Origin: Pyrococcus yayanosii CH1
Lineage (GTDB): Archaea > Methanobacteriota_B > Thermococci > Thermococcales > Thermococcaceae
NCBI RefSeq assembly: GCF_000215995.1
Contig: NC_015680.1
Span: forward strand, 1,054,001-1,118,000
Reading direction: 5' to 3'
DNA length: 64,000 nucleotides
The position numbers and the translations under genes were made by a program. The notes below the pieces were generated by a model that worked only from the letters and a program-made list of their open reading frames with translations, ran no database searches and had not been told where the DNA came from. Positions 26,026 through 33,584 of this stretch are shown one piece after another. Every line of letters begins with the position of its first letter. The first letter of the stretch is position 1.

Positions 26026-26487
26026 ATGATATTACCTCTTTCCTCCGCAGGTCTTATGAGTTCACCTTCTTCTATGATACTTGGGAATGATCGGAGAACT
26101 TGGATTATTGAATTTCTCCAGAAGAACGGTAAAGAGGCCGAAATAAGTGAGCTCGTTGATTATATTACCAAAATCGAAGGGAACACAAGCAGAAGACACA
26201 GGAAGAGTGTTTACGTGAGCCTTGTTCAGACCCATCTTCCAAAGCTTAAGAGGGAGGGCATAGTGGAGATCAAGAGAGGAACAATAAGGCTACTCCAGGT
26301 TCCCGATGATGTTAATGCGTATATTGTTGTAAGGAAAAAGAAAAATATATGGGCTATGGCTTATGCCCTTCTTGCATCCATATCACTCATAGGAGCCGCT
26401 TTGAAAGTAAACCCTGAAGGAGTCATGATATCCTTGGCATTCTTGGCGCTTTCGCTTTTCCACTGGGCCAAGACATCGCACGCCTGA
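26026..26487 (+). CDS. HTH protein with C-terminal membrane helices (DUF7344-like)
   Basis: 153 residues. The N-terminal part (TWIIEFLQKNGKEAEISELV, HRKSVYVSLVQTHLPKLKRE, GIVEIKRGTIRL) matches the DUF7344-type winged helix of archaeal regulators. It is followed by two membrane helices (MAYALLASISLIGAALKV and GVMISLAFLALSLFHWA). It lies directly upstream of the DUF1102/signal-peptidase locus on the same strand and is a candidate local regulator. The start is uncertain between early ATG codons. Confidence 0.7.
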   Translation: MILPLSSAGLMSSPSSMILGNDRRTWIIEFLQKNGKEAEISELVDYITKIEGNTSRRHRKSVYVSLVQTHLPKLKREGIVEIKRGTIRLLQVPDDVNAYIVVRKKKNIWAMAYALLASISLIGAALKVNPEGVMISLAFLALSLFHWAKTSHA

Positions 26488-26544
26488 TACCTTCTGATCT
26501 GCTCTGGCTGGTAATTGATTATTATCTCTCGGGAAAGGCCCAAC

Positions 26545-26600
26545 TACCTAAGTATTCAGAGTTACCTAAGTTTGGTTTAGGACTCACGATATGTGGGTCC
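26545..26600 (+). promoter_or_regulatory. Direct repeat and near-palindrome before the DUF1102 operon
   Basis: TACCTAAGT occurs at 26545-26553 and again at 26563-26571, 18 bases apart. GGACTCAC (26580-26587) and GTGGGTCC (26593-26600) form a 7-of-8 inverted repeat just before the first DUF1102 start. No other good TATA element is visible in the gap. These look like operator sites for a dedicated regulator. Confidence 0.45.
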
Positions 26601-26615
26601 TGAGAAAGCGAGGAG

Positions 26616-27224
26616 ATGGAAAATTTGAACAAACTTGCCCTTGGAGTATTTGGCCTTTTGGCCACGTTCGGTCTCGTGCTCGGCGCGGGGGCGAACTTTA
26701 GTGACTACAACGCCAGCAGAAGTTTCCACTGGGACATAGTCACGGACGATACCGAGCTAATAGACCTTGTTGCCATTCAGCCCTACTCTTACATCAACGG
26801 AGACGGCCTTCTGACGATTGACTTCTCGGCCAATAACCCTAACTATCCGGGATACGGGGATGGTATAAGCCCCTCAAGTGAATACAACTTCGACGAAGTC
26901 TTCGGAGTCAGCAACCACCTTTGGGAAAATATGCCAATAGTCGTCGAAATACAGTCGAGCAGCACTAATGTGGAGTTCTACGGCCATGAAGGGGACGTTT
27001 ACTCAGCTTATGATGGAAGCCTAGCGAGTTCAAGCGACTATGCTAGGGACTGGGTATGCTTCGTTGTCATGCCTGGAGACACTGTTAAGATAGGAATCGA
27101 CCTCAGCGCCAACGGGGACAGCCCTAATGACGTATGGATCGAAGCTATGACAATCAAAGCTTACAGGCTCGGCACGGAGCCGCCGGAGCTCGTCGGTAAG
27201 TGCGGGCAACCTAGGGGGGTTTGA
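26616..27224 (+). CDS. DUF1102-type exported protein 1 (putative surface filament subunit)
   Basis: 202 residues. A SipW-type signal sequence (LALGVFGLLATFGLVLGAGA) precedes the mature start NFSDYNASR, and the acidic, aromatic mature domain shares IDFSANNPNYPGYGDGISPS with its neighbour. There are two Cys at the C-terminal region. DUF1102 proteins resemble TasA/CalY-like subunits, so a role as a secreted filament or sheath protein is an inference. GAGGAG abuts the ATG; a TTG three codons later has better spacing. Function is not demonstrated. Confidence 0.7.
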   Translation: MENLNKLALGVFGLLATFGLVLGAGANFSDYNASRSFHWDIVTDDTELIDLVAIQPYSYINGDGLLTIDFSANNPNYPGYGDGISPSSEYNFDEVFGVSNHLWENMPIVVEIQSSSTNVEFYGHEGDVYSAYDGSLASSSDYARDWVCFVVMPGDTVKIGIDLSANGDSPNDVWIEAMTIKAYRLGTEPPELVGKCGQPRGV

Positions 27225-27226
27225 AA

Positions 27227-27757
27227 ATGAATAAATTCTTTGGAATGGCCCTGCTTCTCGCAGGAATGATGCTTGCAGTTGGCACGGGAGCCAACTTTAG
27301 ATACTACGAGGCGAGCAGGGACATAACGGTGGACATAGTTGGGGACGACAACGAGTTTATAGACCTAACACCGCTTCAGCCCTATGCAATCTTAAGCAAC
27401 GGAAAGCTTGTAATAGACTTTTCGGCCAACAACCCCAACTATCCAGGATACGGGGACGGCATGAGTCCGAACACAACATATGTCTTTGAAGAGGTCTTTG
27501 AAGTTAGCAACGAGCTCTGGGAAAACGAGGACGGAGACTATCCTATATGCGTAACAATCAGTGCCGTGCATCCGAACATTCAGATATTTGCTGGGGACTA
27601 CGACTCTCCAATCGCTGGGCCAGGAAGCTCAATAAGCGTGACCGTCTACCATGGAAGTCCAGTTCCTATAGGCTTTATATTCGACAACACAAACGCGGCT
27701 CTAGGCAGCTATCAGTTTCAGCTGCAGATAGATGCAGTTGCAGGAGCTTGTCAGTGA
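27227..27757 (+). CDS. DUF1102-type exported protein 2
   Basis: 176-residue paralogue of the preceding protein. It has a signal sequence (FFGMALLLAGMMLAVGTGA), then NFRYYEASRDITVDIV, and repeats IDFSANNPNYPGYGDGMSPN almost exactly. The mature part is a likely immunoglobulin-like or jelly-roll beta domain with VYHGSPVPIGFIFDN near the end. GGGGGGTTT lies before the ATG, two bases after the first gene's stop. Two similar subunits in tandem suit a filament with major and minor components. Confidence 0.7.
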   Translation: MNKFFGMALLLAGMMLAVGTGANFRYYEASRDITVDIVGDDNEFIDLTPLQPYAILSNGKLVIDFSANNPNYPGYGDGMSPNTTYVFEEVFEVSNELWENEDGDYPICVTISAVHPNIQIFAGDYDSPIAGPGSSISVTVYHGSPVPIGFIFDNTNAALGSYQFQLQIDAVAGACQ

Positions 27758-27801
27758 AATGGGGGATTTTCCCCCAAATAAATTTCTGGTGATGAGAGAT
27801 T

Positions 27802-28806
27802 ATGAGAATCGTGGAGGTCGCCATTACGCTCGCCGTGTTTATCTTTGTAACGGCATCCGCTACTGGTTTCATTCTTGGAAGGCCCCTCTTTGTCTCCTAC
27901 GTTTACTCGGATAGCATGAAACCAACGCTGGAACAATGGGACCTTTTCTTCATAAACCCTCTATCTAAAGGGGATGTTGGAGACATAATCGTCTTCAAGC
28001 TTGACGGAAAGTGGGTAGTCCACAGAATATACGCGATAAGCGGAGAGGGCTACATAACCAAGGGAGACAACAACGTGGCAACCGATCAGCAGGATGGGAA
28101 AGCAGAGCCGATAAAAAGGGGAGACGTGGCGGGCAAGGTAATAACAATCGGAGGGAAACCTCTTAAGATACCAAGGGCTGGAAAGCACCTGAACTCACCT
28201 TATGTCGCCGTTGGGCTGGTCCTTTTTGGGACAATTCTCCTGACTACCGGAGGAAAGAAAAGCAGAAAGTCCCGTAAATCCCGTAGGAGGTTCCTGACGA
28301 TCAGCTTCAACACCCTCTACGGCCTCATATCCACCATACTCCTCCTCATGTTTGTATTTTCCACGATGCTGTCATGGGGAACCATCGGAATAGGCTATGC
28401 CTCAACGGCGGCGGGTGGGCAAAGGGAAGGGTGGTATCTCCCAGGCTCAACTTTCACGGAGAACATCACCGTGGAAAACAGGGGCCTGTATCCACTCCTC
28501 TTCATCCTTGAGGGAAATGGCATTGGAGAGGACAGTGCTTTCATGCTCTTTAAGGGGGAATCTAAGGACGTGCCAGTTACGGTGAAGGTTCCAGAGGAGA
28601 CAAGAGTGTACAGAGAAAACGTGCACGTTTATGCCTTCATACCAATCCTTCCAGCAAGCACCATAGAGAAACTATACGGAGTAAGTCCTTACCTACCTAT
28701 TGCCGTCCAGATAGCTGAACTGAGCGTCCTCCTGACACTCCTAAGGCTGGCAATAGGGGAAGGAGAGCCAATTAGGATTAAATCACCGAGAACTTTATGG
28801 AGCTGA
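27802..28806 (+). CDS. SipW/S26B-type signal peptidase with C-terminal extension
   Basis: 334 residues. The N-terminal half is an archaeal/SipW signal peptidase I with a membrane anchor and catalytic residues S38 (YSDSMKPTL), H74 (WVVHRIYAI) and D89 (ITKGDNN). After a helix (VGLVLFGTILLTTGG), a Lys/Arg-rich loop and a second helix comes an extra outside domain (LPGSTFTENITVENRG...), giving a length well above a plain S26B enzyme. It is the likely processor of the DUF1102 proteins just upstream. GGTGATGAG precedes the ATG. Confidence 0.88.
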   Translation: MRIVEVAITLAVFIFVTASATGFILGRPLFVSYVYSDSMKPTLEQWDLFFINPLSKGDVGDIIVFKLDGKWVVHRIYAISGEGYITKGDNNVATDQQDGKAEPIKRGDVAGKVITIGGKPLKIPRAGKHLNSPYVAVGLVLFGTILLTTGGKKSRKSRKSRRRFLTISFNTLYGLISTILLLMFVFSTMLSWGTIGIGYASTAAGGQREGWYLPGSTFTENITVENRGLYPLLFILEGNGIGEDSAFMLFKGESKDVPVTVKVPEETRVYRENVHVYAFIPILPASTIEKLYGVSPYLPIAVQIAELSVLLTLLRLAIGEGEPIRIKSPRTLWS

Positions 28807-28811
28807 TTTGG

Positions 28812-29222
28812 ATGAGATACGCTGGATTTATCCTACTCCTAATAGTTGCAGGGATATTCGCCCTCGGTTCTAGGGGCAGCTTTACAGAGTATAACGCTAA
28901 AAGAGCAATCACAGTGCCCGTAGGGAGAAATGCATACATCGAATTTGAGTGCAATAACACCATCATCAGAGTCATCAACAATATGGATGTGCCAATTTCA
29001 GCCAAAGTCGTGGCAAGCTGTTCCCCAGAGCTAAACTGCCATTGGGAAGAGGCCACGATTCTGCCGGGAGAAAGCAAGGAGCTAAAGGGAACCGTAACTG
29101 GGCTTCCCGGCACCTACCAAATTCCCCTGACCATTATAGCCAGATGGAATGGTGGGGATGCCAAAATAACCGCCTGCAGAATAGAAGTAACCATAGAGAA
29201 GGGTGATGACTATGAACGCTGA
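28812..29222 (+). CDS. Small exported protein sharing the DUF1102 mature start
   Basis: 136 residues with signal sequence MRYAGFILLLIVAGIFALGS and mature GSFTEYNAKRAITVPVG, matching the F-xx-Y-N/E-A-x-R pattern of both DUF1102 neighbours. The rest is a short beta domain with three Cys (SCSPELNC, KITACRIEV). It overlaps the signal peptidase 3' region closely. I prefer the second ATG; an earlier in-frame ATG five codons upstream overlaps the peptidase coding end more and has no ribosome binding site. Confidence 0.65.
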   Translation: MRYAGFILLLIVAGIFALGSRGSFTEYNAKRAITVPVGRNAYIEFECNNTIIRVINNMDVPISAKVVASCSPELNCHWEEATILPGESKELKGTVTGLPGTYQIPLTIIARWNGGDAKITACRIEVTIEKGDDYER

Positions 29223-30147
29223 GACTAAGAGAATCCTCGCATTCATCAGCGCGAGCCTCTTCGTGACTTTCATGCTTCTTTCGATAGTTGCCTACACTAG
29301 GGATCCCATAAGGGAAGAGGACAGACTCATGGGCATGGTAGTTCAAACGGCGGCCTTCACTCATGAGGGGCACTTTACCAACTCAACCGTTTATGGGGAG
29401 AGGGCTTCCCTTAAAAACTACCCCACAGGAATCACGGATGCGATATACGGAAGGTACACCTACACAGTATCCCCCGTGCTGACGGGAAGATATGAGCTTC
29501 AGGGCATAGTGACATACTTCGTTACAAAGGGCGGCGAGAGAATCGTGCTTTTTAACGAGACGCTTTTCAAGTACAGTGGAGCATTCGAAGATGGGGGCTT
29601 CACAAGGGTCGTTTACTTCAATCTCACGAAAATTGATGAGAGACGTGATGAGCTCGCTAAGGCTCTCAAGCTCCCACGACTTTCCAGGGAAATATCAATG
29701 AAAGCTTTCGTCCAAGCGAGCGATGAAGAGTTCGCCCACGAAATCACCCTGGTTAGAGATTCGTCAACGGGCCTAACGAGCGTGGCAAATGCTGAGAAAG
29801 TTGTTAGGAAGAACATCGTTGACAGGATGTCAATTAAAAACGAGCTTCTCTTCATGAGCGTCAGCACCGCTAGAATTGTGTTTCCCCTCCTAGCTATCGC
29901 CTCCGGACTAATGTTCCTCTGGCTCTGGGATCCAAAGCCCCGGAAGAGAGGAACGCTGGAAGGCCGTCCTCATGGCATCGAGGCCAAGGTCTTCCTGAAC
30001 GATGAGAAAAGCTTGAAAAAAGTTGCAAACCTTACGGGGAACCCGATATTCCACTATAGGGTGGATGGCACCGACGTTTACGGCGTTGTGGACGGACAGG
30101 TTATCTATGAATATAGGGAAAGAGCTCGAGGAAGTGGGGAATCCTGA
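29212..30147 (+). CDS. DUF5305 membrane protein
   Basis: 311 residues, resembling DUF5305. An N-terminal helix (ILAFISASLFVTFMLLSIVA) is followed by a large extracytoplasmic beta region and a second helix near 225-245 (FPLLAIASGLMFLWLW). A cytoplasmic tail ends in MTYHYR-like segments (NLTGNPIFHYRVDGTDVYGV). It overlaps the previous stop codon (GGTGATGACTATGAA), so it is translationally coupled to the exported-protein genes. A membrane assembly or anchoring role is inferred from location only. Confidence 0.7.
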   Translation: MNAETKRILAFISASLFVTFMLLSIVAYTRDPIREEDRLMGMVVQTAAFTHEGHFTNSTVYGERASLKNYPTGITDAIYGRYTYTVSPVLTGRYELQGIVTYFVTKGGERIVLFNETLFKYSGAFEDGGFTRVVYFNLTKIDERRDELAKALKLPRLSREISMKAFVQASDEEFAHEITLVRDSSTGLTSVANAEKVVRKNIVDRMSIKNELLFMSVSTARIVFPLLAIASGLMFLWLWDPKPRKRGTLEGRPHGIEAKVFLNDEKSLKKVANLTGNPIFHYRVDGTDVYGVVDGQVIYEYRERARGSGES

Positions 30148-30748
30148 GACCCCTCTTCCTCGCGAACTCTCCAGGTACATCGACGAGCGCTGTAGCCTTT
30201 TTTATCACGGAGACATCCGAGCTCGCGGCGATATCGAAGCGTGTCACCGCTAAATCCGGCACCTTCTCGGTTTTGGCTCCTCCTTTAAGGCCCAGCTCCT
30301 CCATTATCGAACGTGTTAACCTCGCCAACCGCCCGCTCCCGCTAACGTTCTTGTCATATAACACCCAGACCTCGGAAGGACCAAAATCTGCTAGGAAGCC
30401 CAAAAGGGTCCGCAGGTTCTCTTCCGTTCTCTCATGGATTTCGTAGCCTCTCCTAAGCTCCAGGTCGCGGACAAAGCCATCCTCACAGAGCACGGCCCTG
30501 CCCGCAAGGAGGGATTCGAATGTTATGAGGACGTTATAGCCATCTATGCCAAGCTTCCTGTCCCTTATGGCTTCCACGGGAACGAGTTTCGACTTTCTCT
30601 CCTCGATTTCAACGTCGCTGAAGACGCATCTCGCCAAAATGTGACGGGTTCGAGCGTCGAGCAAATAGTGATTGGCCACGAAGTTCAGTGCCGTCTTCTT
30701 TCTGTAGCCTCTGCTGAGTAGATACTTGAGGTCCTCATAGGCCTCCAT
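30101..30748 (-). CDS. DUF434/DUF5616 domain protein
   Basis: 215 residues. An N-terminal DUF434-like region (DLKYLLSRGYRKKTALNFVA, HYLLDARTRHILARCVF) is followed by a PIN-like/DUF5616 region with acidic residues (LGIDGYNVLITFESLLAG, VWVLYDKNVSGSG). Nuclease-like chemistry is possible but unproven. GGGTGATTGC precedes the ATG, 17 bases after the HD gene, so the two are probably an operon. It converges with the DUF5305 gene by 47 bases. Confidence 0.75.
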   Translation of the reverse strand: MEAYEDLKYLLSRGYRKKTALNFVANHYLLDARTRHILARCVFSDVEIEERKSKLVPVEAIRDRKLGIDGYNVLITFESLLAGRAVLCEDGFVRDLELRRGYEIHERTEENLRTLLGFLADFGPSEVWVLYDKNVSGSGRLARLTRSIMEELGLKGGAKTEKVPDLAVTRFDIAASSDVSVIKKATALVDVPGEFARKRGLRIPHFLELFPYIHR

Positions 30749-30765
30749 GCAATCACCCGTTAAGG

Positions 30766-31536
30766 TCATATAATCTTCTCGAGTACCTCGTCTTCGGCAA
30801 TAATCCTCACTCGAACCTTTTCCCTAAGCAGGGAACGCCTGGCCTTCTTCGTTAGTATCTCGTCCACCTGGAATATTCCGGAGAGATGGTTCATCCTAAC
30901 CTCGATGAGAATTGGCGTTTTCTCATCGCCCTCCCGGATCTCGACCTTCTCGATTGCGAGGGCCGAGACGCCGTGTATATCCACCTTGTCCGGCTTGTAA
31001 GCAAGTCTGCTTCTCCCGGCCTCCATGTCACAACCGTCGGCCACCGTGAGGATGCTCCCTTCCATCGTCGTACAGTCCGTTGACTCGTCGTGGGTGTAAA
31101 TGGCGTTAAGGGTAAGGGCCTTGAGGAGGAGAGGATTATCATTTTCAAACTTTCTCACGAGCTCTTCTATTATCGGTTCCGCGAGGACAACGCTGAAGAA
31201 GTAGTGGTTCTCCCTGTGGATGATGTTCCCAACGTCGTGGAAGAGAGCAGCAAAGGCCACGATGAACTTGCTCCACCTTAGGGACTTACCCAGCATCTCG
31301 GCCGTTGTCTTCACGCCGAAGCGCTTCAGAATCCTGAGGATTTCCAAGGCTCTTTTCGCCGTTAGAAGGACGTGGATGCTTCCATGGTCATTGAAGCCGT
31401 AGACGTTGAAGACTATTGAGTTCGTCGTTTCAAAGTAGTGGCGGTAGCGTCTGAACGTCTCCTTGAAGAGTCTGAATAGTTCCTCATCCTCCATCAGGAC
31501 CCTTATCTCACTGAGTAAACCCTCCACCGTGTACAC
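30766..31536 (-). CDS. HD-domain phosphohydrolase
   Basis: 256 residues. The metal-binding HD motif is present (DHGSIHVLLTAKRAL, ALFHDVGNIIHRENHYF, then AIYTHDEST and TVADGCDMEAG), typical of HD-type phosphohydrolases. The substrate, such as a nucleotide, is unknown. The GTG start follows GGTGATC. It precedes the DUF434 gene on the same strand. Confidence 0.85.
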   Translation of the reverse strand: MYTVEGLLSEIRVLMEDEELFRLFKETFRRYRHYFETTNSIVFNVYGFNDHGSIHVLLTAKRALEILRILKRFGVKTTAEMLGKSLRWSKFIVAFAALFHDVGNIIHRENHYFFSVVLAEPIIEELVRKFENDNPLLLKALTLNAIYTHDESTDCTTMEGSILTVADGCDMEAGRSRLAYKPDKVDIHGVSALAIEKVEIREGDEKTPILIEVRMNHLSGIFQVDEILTKKARRSLLREKVRVRIIAEDEVLEKII

Positions 31537-31569
31537 ACGATCACCAGAAAAAGTTGGGGATTCGGTTTA

Positions 31570-33579
31570 TTAGCTCTTCCTCGCCCTCCACCATGCGTAT
31601 AGTATCACGGCGCCTGCTCCAGCGGCCGCCCCAAGACCCAGGAATAACAGCTTCGTCCCGAGCGGAGCGTAGGGAACGGTCACCGTGGTTGTCGTCGTAG
31701 CGGTTGCCGTCCGCTTGACCGTCTGGGTAATCGTGAGCGTCGTGGTATTCGTGACCGTTGTAGTTAAATACTTCCCTACGGTCTCCGTCACGGTTGTTGC
31801 GGGAGCTTGGACAACTCTTTCATCAGCCTTCACCTCAAGCTCTGCCCTCCCCGTTCCAGCAGGGCCCCCCAGCGTATCTACGATTGCCGTTACGTTATAT
31901 ATGCCAGGACTCACGGCCACGAGGGTTACGTTGCCCAACCACTCTTCGCCGGGGGATAAGGAGAGTGGTATCACAACCCACTTCTCAAGGAGGGAGCTAC
32001 CATTTACGAGACCAAAGCCCGGTGGAAGATTCAGAGTAAGATTAGCGGGTATAGCTACGTTGCCCGCGTTCTTCACCTTTAGGCTGGCTACGAAGGGTTC
32101 GCCGGCCCTCACAACCTCCGGGAGCGTCAGCTCCACGGTGTAAGTTACGTGAGCGGGAGTTACTGTGATGATAGGCGAGTTGGAGTAAAATTCTAGCTGG
32201 TCGCAACCCCCGCAGACGAGTGGATAGGGAATTGGAACGAGGGCCCTCACATTTCCAACCTCAAGTACTCCCGATTTCAGGGCCCTGACATGGACGATTA
32301 GGGTTTTCTCCTCGCCCGGCTTTAGAGATTCAAGGAAGAGGCAACCGACACACTCATCCAGAACCTCGATGCCATTGCCAGGCATGAAGTATAGTTTTAC
32401 GTTGAATAACCTGTCCTCCCCCACGTTCTTCACGCGGATAGTTAAGGGGAATTTCTCGTACTGGGTGACGTTCTTGGGACCCTCAAGGGAGATGTTTAAC
32501 CACGCGAAGTGCTCCAGCTTAGGCTTGAGGGCAGGGTCGTAGAAGGCAATGATATGGAGCCTGACGCCCTTTGCGTCCGTTTCTGTCCCCACTATTCCTA
32601 GGTCAAGGCCACCGTAGCCAAGCCCTTTGATGACCCTGCTCTCAATGGGCAGGTACTTCGCAACCAAGATATCACCGCACAGGTTCCTTATGCTGATGTA
32701 TGCAAGCCCTCCCTCGCTTCCCTCCGCCCTTATCAAGTAGGGTCCTATCCTGTAGTCTTGTCCCACGTAGAGCCAAAAGTCGTAATCAGGATTCCTTTCG
32801 ACACGTATTATCGCCCCGCGAAGGTGCACTTCGAGGAAGATTATCGGATTGCAGATGTTGTCTGTGTACTCACACACTATCCTCTTGACGTCCACCCTGA
32901 AAGGCCCGACATCCCCAGAAGAGCCTTCAGGAATTTCATACGTGGAGCCATTAAACTCCATGATGACGGAATTAACGAGCTCTCCATTGAGGCCCGTGGT
33001 GTTAACGCTTACCACCTTGAGAACCATCGAGTAATAGGTTATCTCATCCCCAACTCGCACGTTGCCTGAGAAGACGAGGGGATAGGGGTCAACGGTCACC
33101 CTATAGCCTGCAAAGGTAAACGACTTCGTGGAGAAGGTCTTAGTCGTCTCGCCGTCCGAGGCGGTTATCGAGAACCCCGTAGGCCCAACACTCGTTAGCA
33201 TGAAGCTAACAGGCCCAACGCTCACCGACTGGCCCACGAGGATTGGAGGGAAGGTCACGTTCGCCAAAATGTAATTCTTACCTGCCAGAAGAATTCTCTC
33301 GATATCTATGCTAAGATTACCGAAGGGTATGTATTCACAATCCGCGTTGGGACACAGACCGAAGAGCTCTCTCTTACCCGGCATTATTGACTTATAGACC
33401 ACCCTATCTCCATATGTTATCTTGACAAGCACGCTTCCATCGAGACTGACGTCAAGGAAGGAAACTGAATACTCGCCTAAGATCATGTCTATCGGGACGG
33501 TAACCCAGACCGCTAGCCCAGATGCGAGGACACCCGGGGTCGTTAAGAGAAGGAACAATACCAAAAACATCCTCTTCAT
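31570..33579 (-). CDS. Surface protein with Thr-rich stalk and C-terminal membrane anchor
   Basis: 669 residues. A signal peptide (FLVLFLLLTTPGVLA) leads to repeated beta domains, including a CARDB-like unit (AGEPFVASLKVKNAGNVAIP). A Thr-rich stalk (TTVTNTTTLTITQTVKR and TATATTTTTVTVP) and a C-terminal helix (LLFLGLGAAAGAGAVILYAW) with a basic tail anchor it. The ATG follows GGGGTGAGCGAT and overlaps the flaJ stop region, so it is the last gene of the archaellum operon. An S-layer-associated or stator-like role is speculative. Confidence 0.75.
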   Translation of the reverse strand: MKRMFLVLFLLLTTPGVLASGLAVWVTVPIDMILGEYSVSFLDVSLDGSVLVKITYGDRVVYKSIMPGKRELFGLCPNADCEYIPFGNLSIDIERILLAGKNYILANVTFPPILVGQSVSVGPVSFMLTSVGPTGFSITASDGETTKTFSTKSFTFAGYRVTVDPYPLVFSGNVRVGDEITYYSMVLKVVSVNTTGLNGELVNSVIMEFNGSTYEIPEGSSGDVGPFRVDVKRIVCEYTDNICNPIIFLEVHLRGAIIRVERNPDYDFWLYVGQDYRIGPYLIRAEGSEGGLAYISIRNLCGDILVAKYLPIESRVIKGLGYGGLDLGIVGTETDAKGVRLHIIAFYDPALKPKLEHFAWLNISLEGPKNVTQYEKFPLTIRVKNVGEDRLFNVKLYFMPGNGIEVLDECVGCLFLESLKPGEEKTLIVHVRALKSGVLEVGNVRALVPIPYPLVCGGCDQLEFYSNSPIITVTPAHVTYTVELTLPEVVRAGEPFVASLKVKNAGNVAIPANLTLNLPPGFGLVNGSSLLEKWVVIPLSLSPGEEWLGNVTLVAVSPGIYNVTAIVDTLGGPAGTGRAELEVKADERVVQAPATTVTETVGKYLTTTVTNTTTLTITQTVKRTATATTTTTVTVPYAPLGTKLLFLGLGAAAGAGAVILYAWWRARKS

Positions 33580-33584
33580 ATCGC

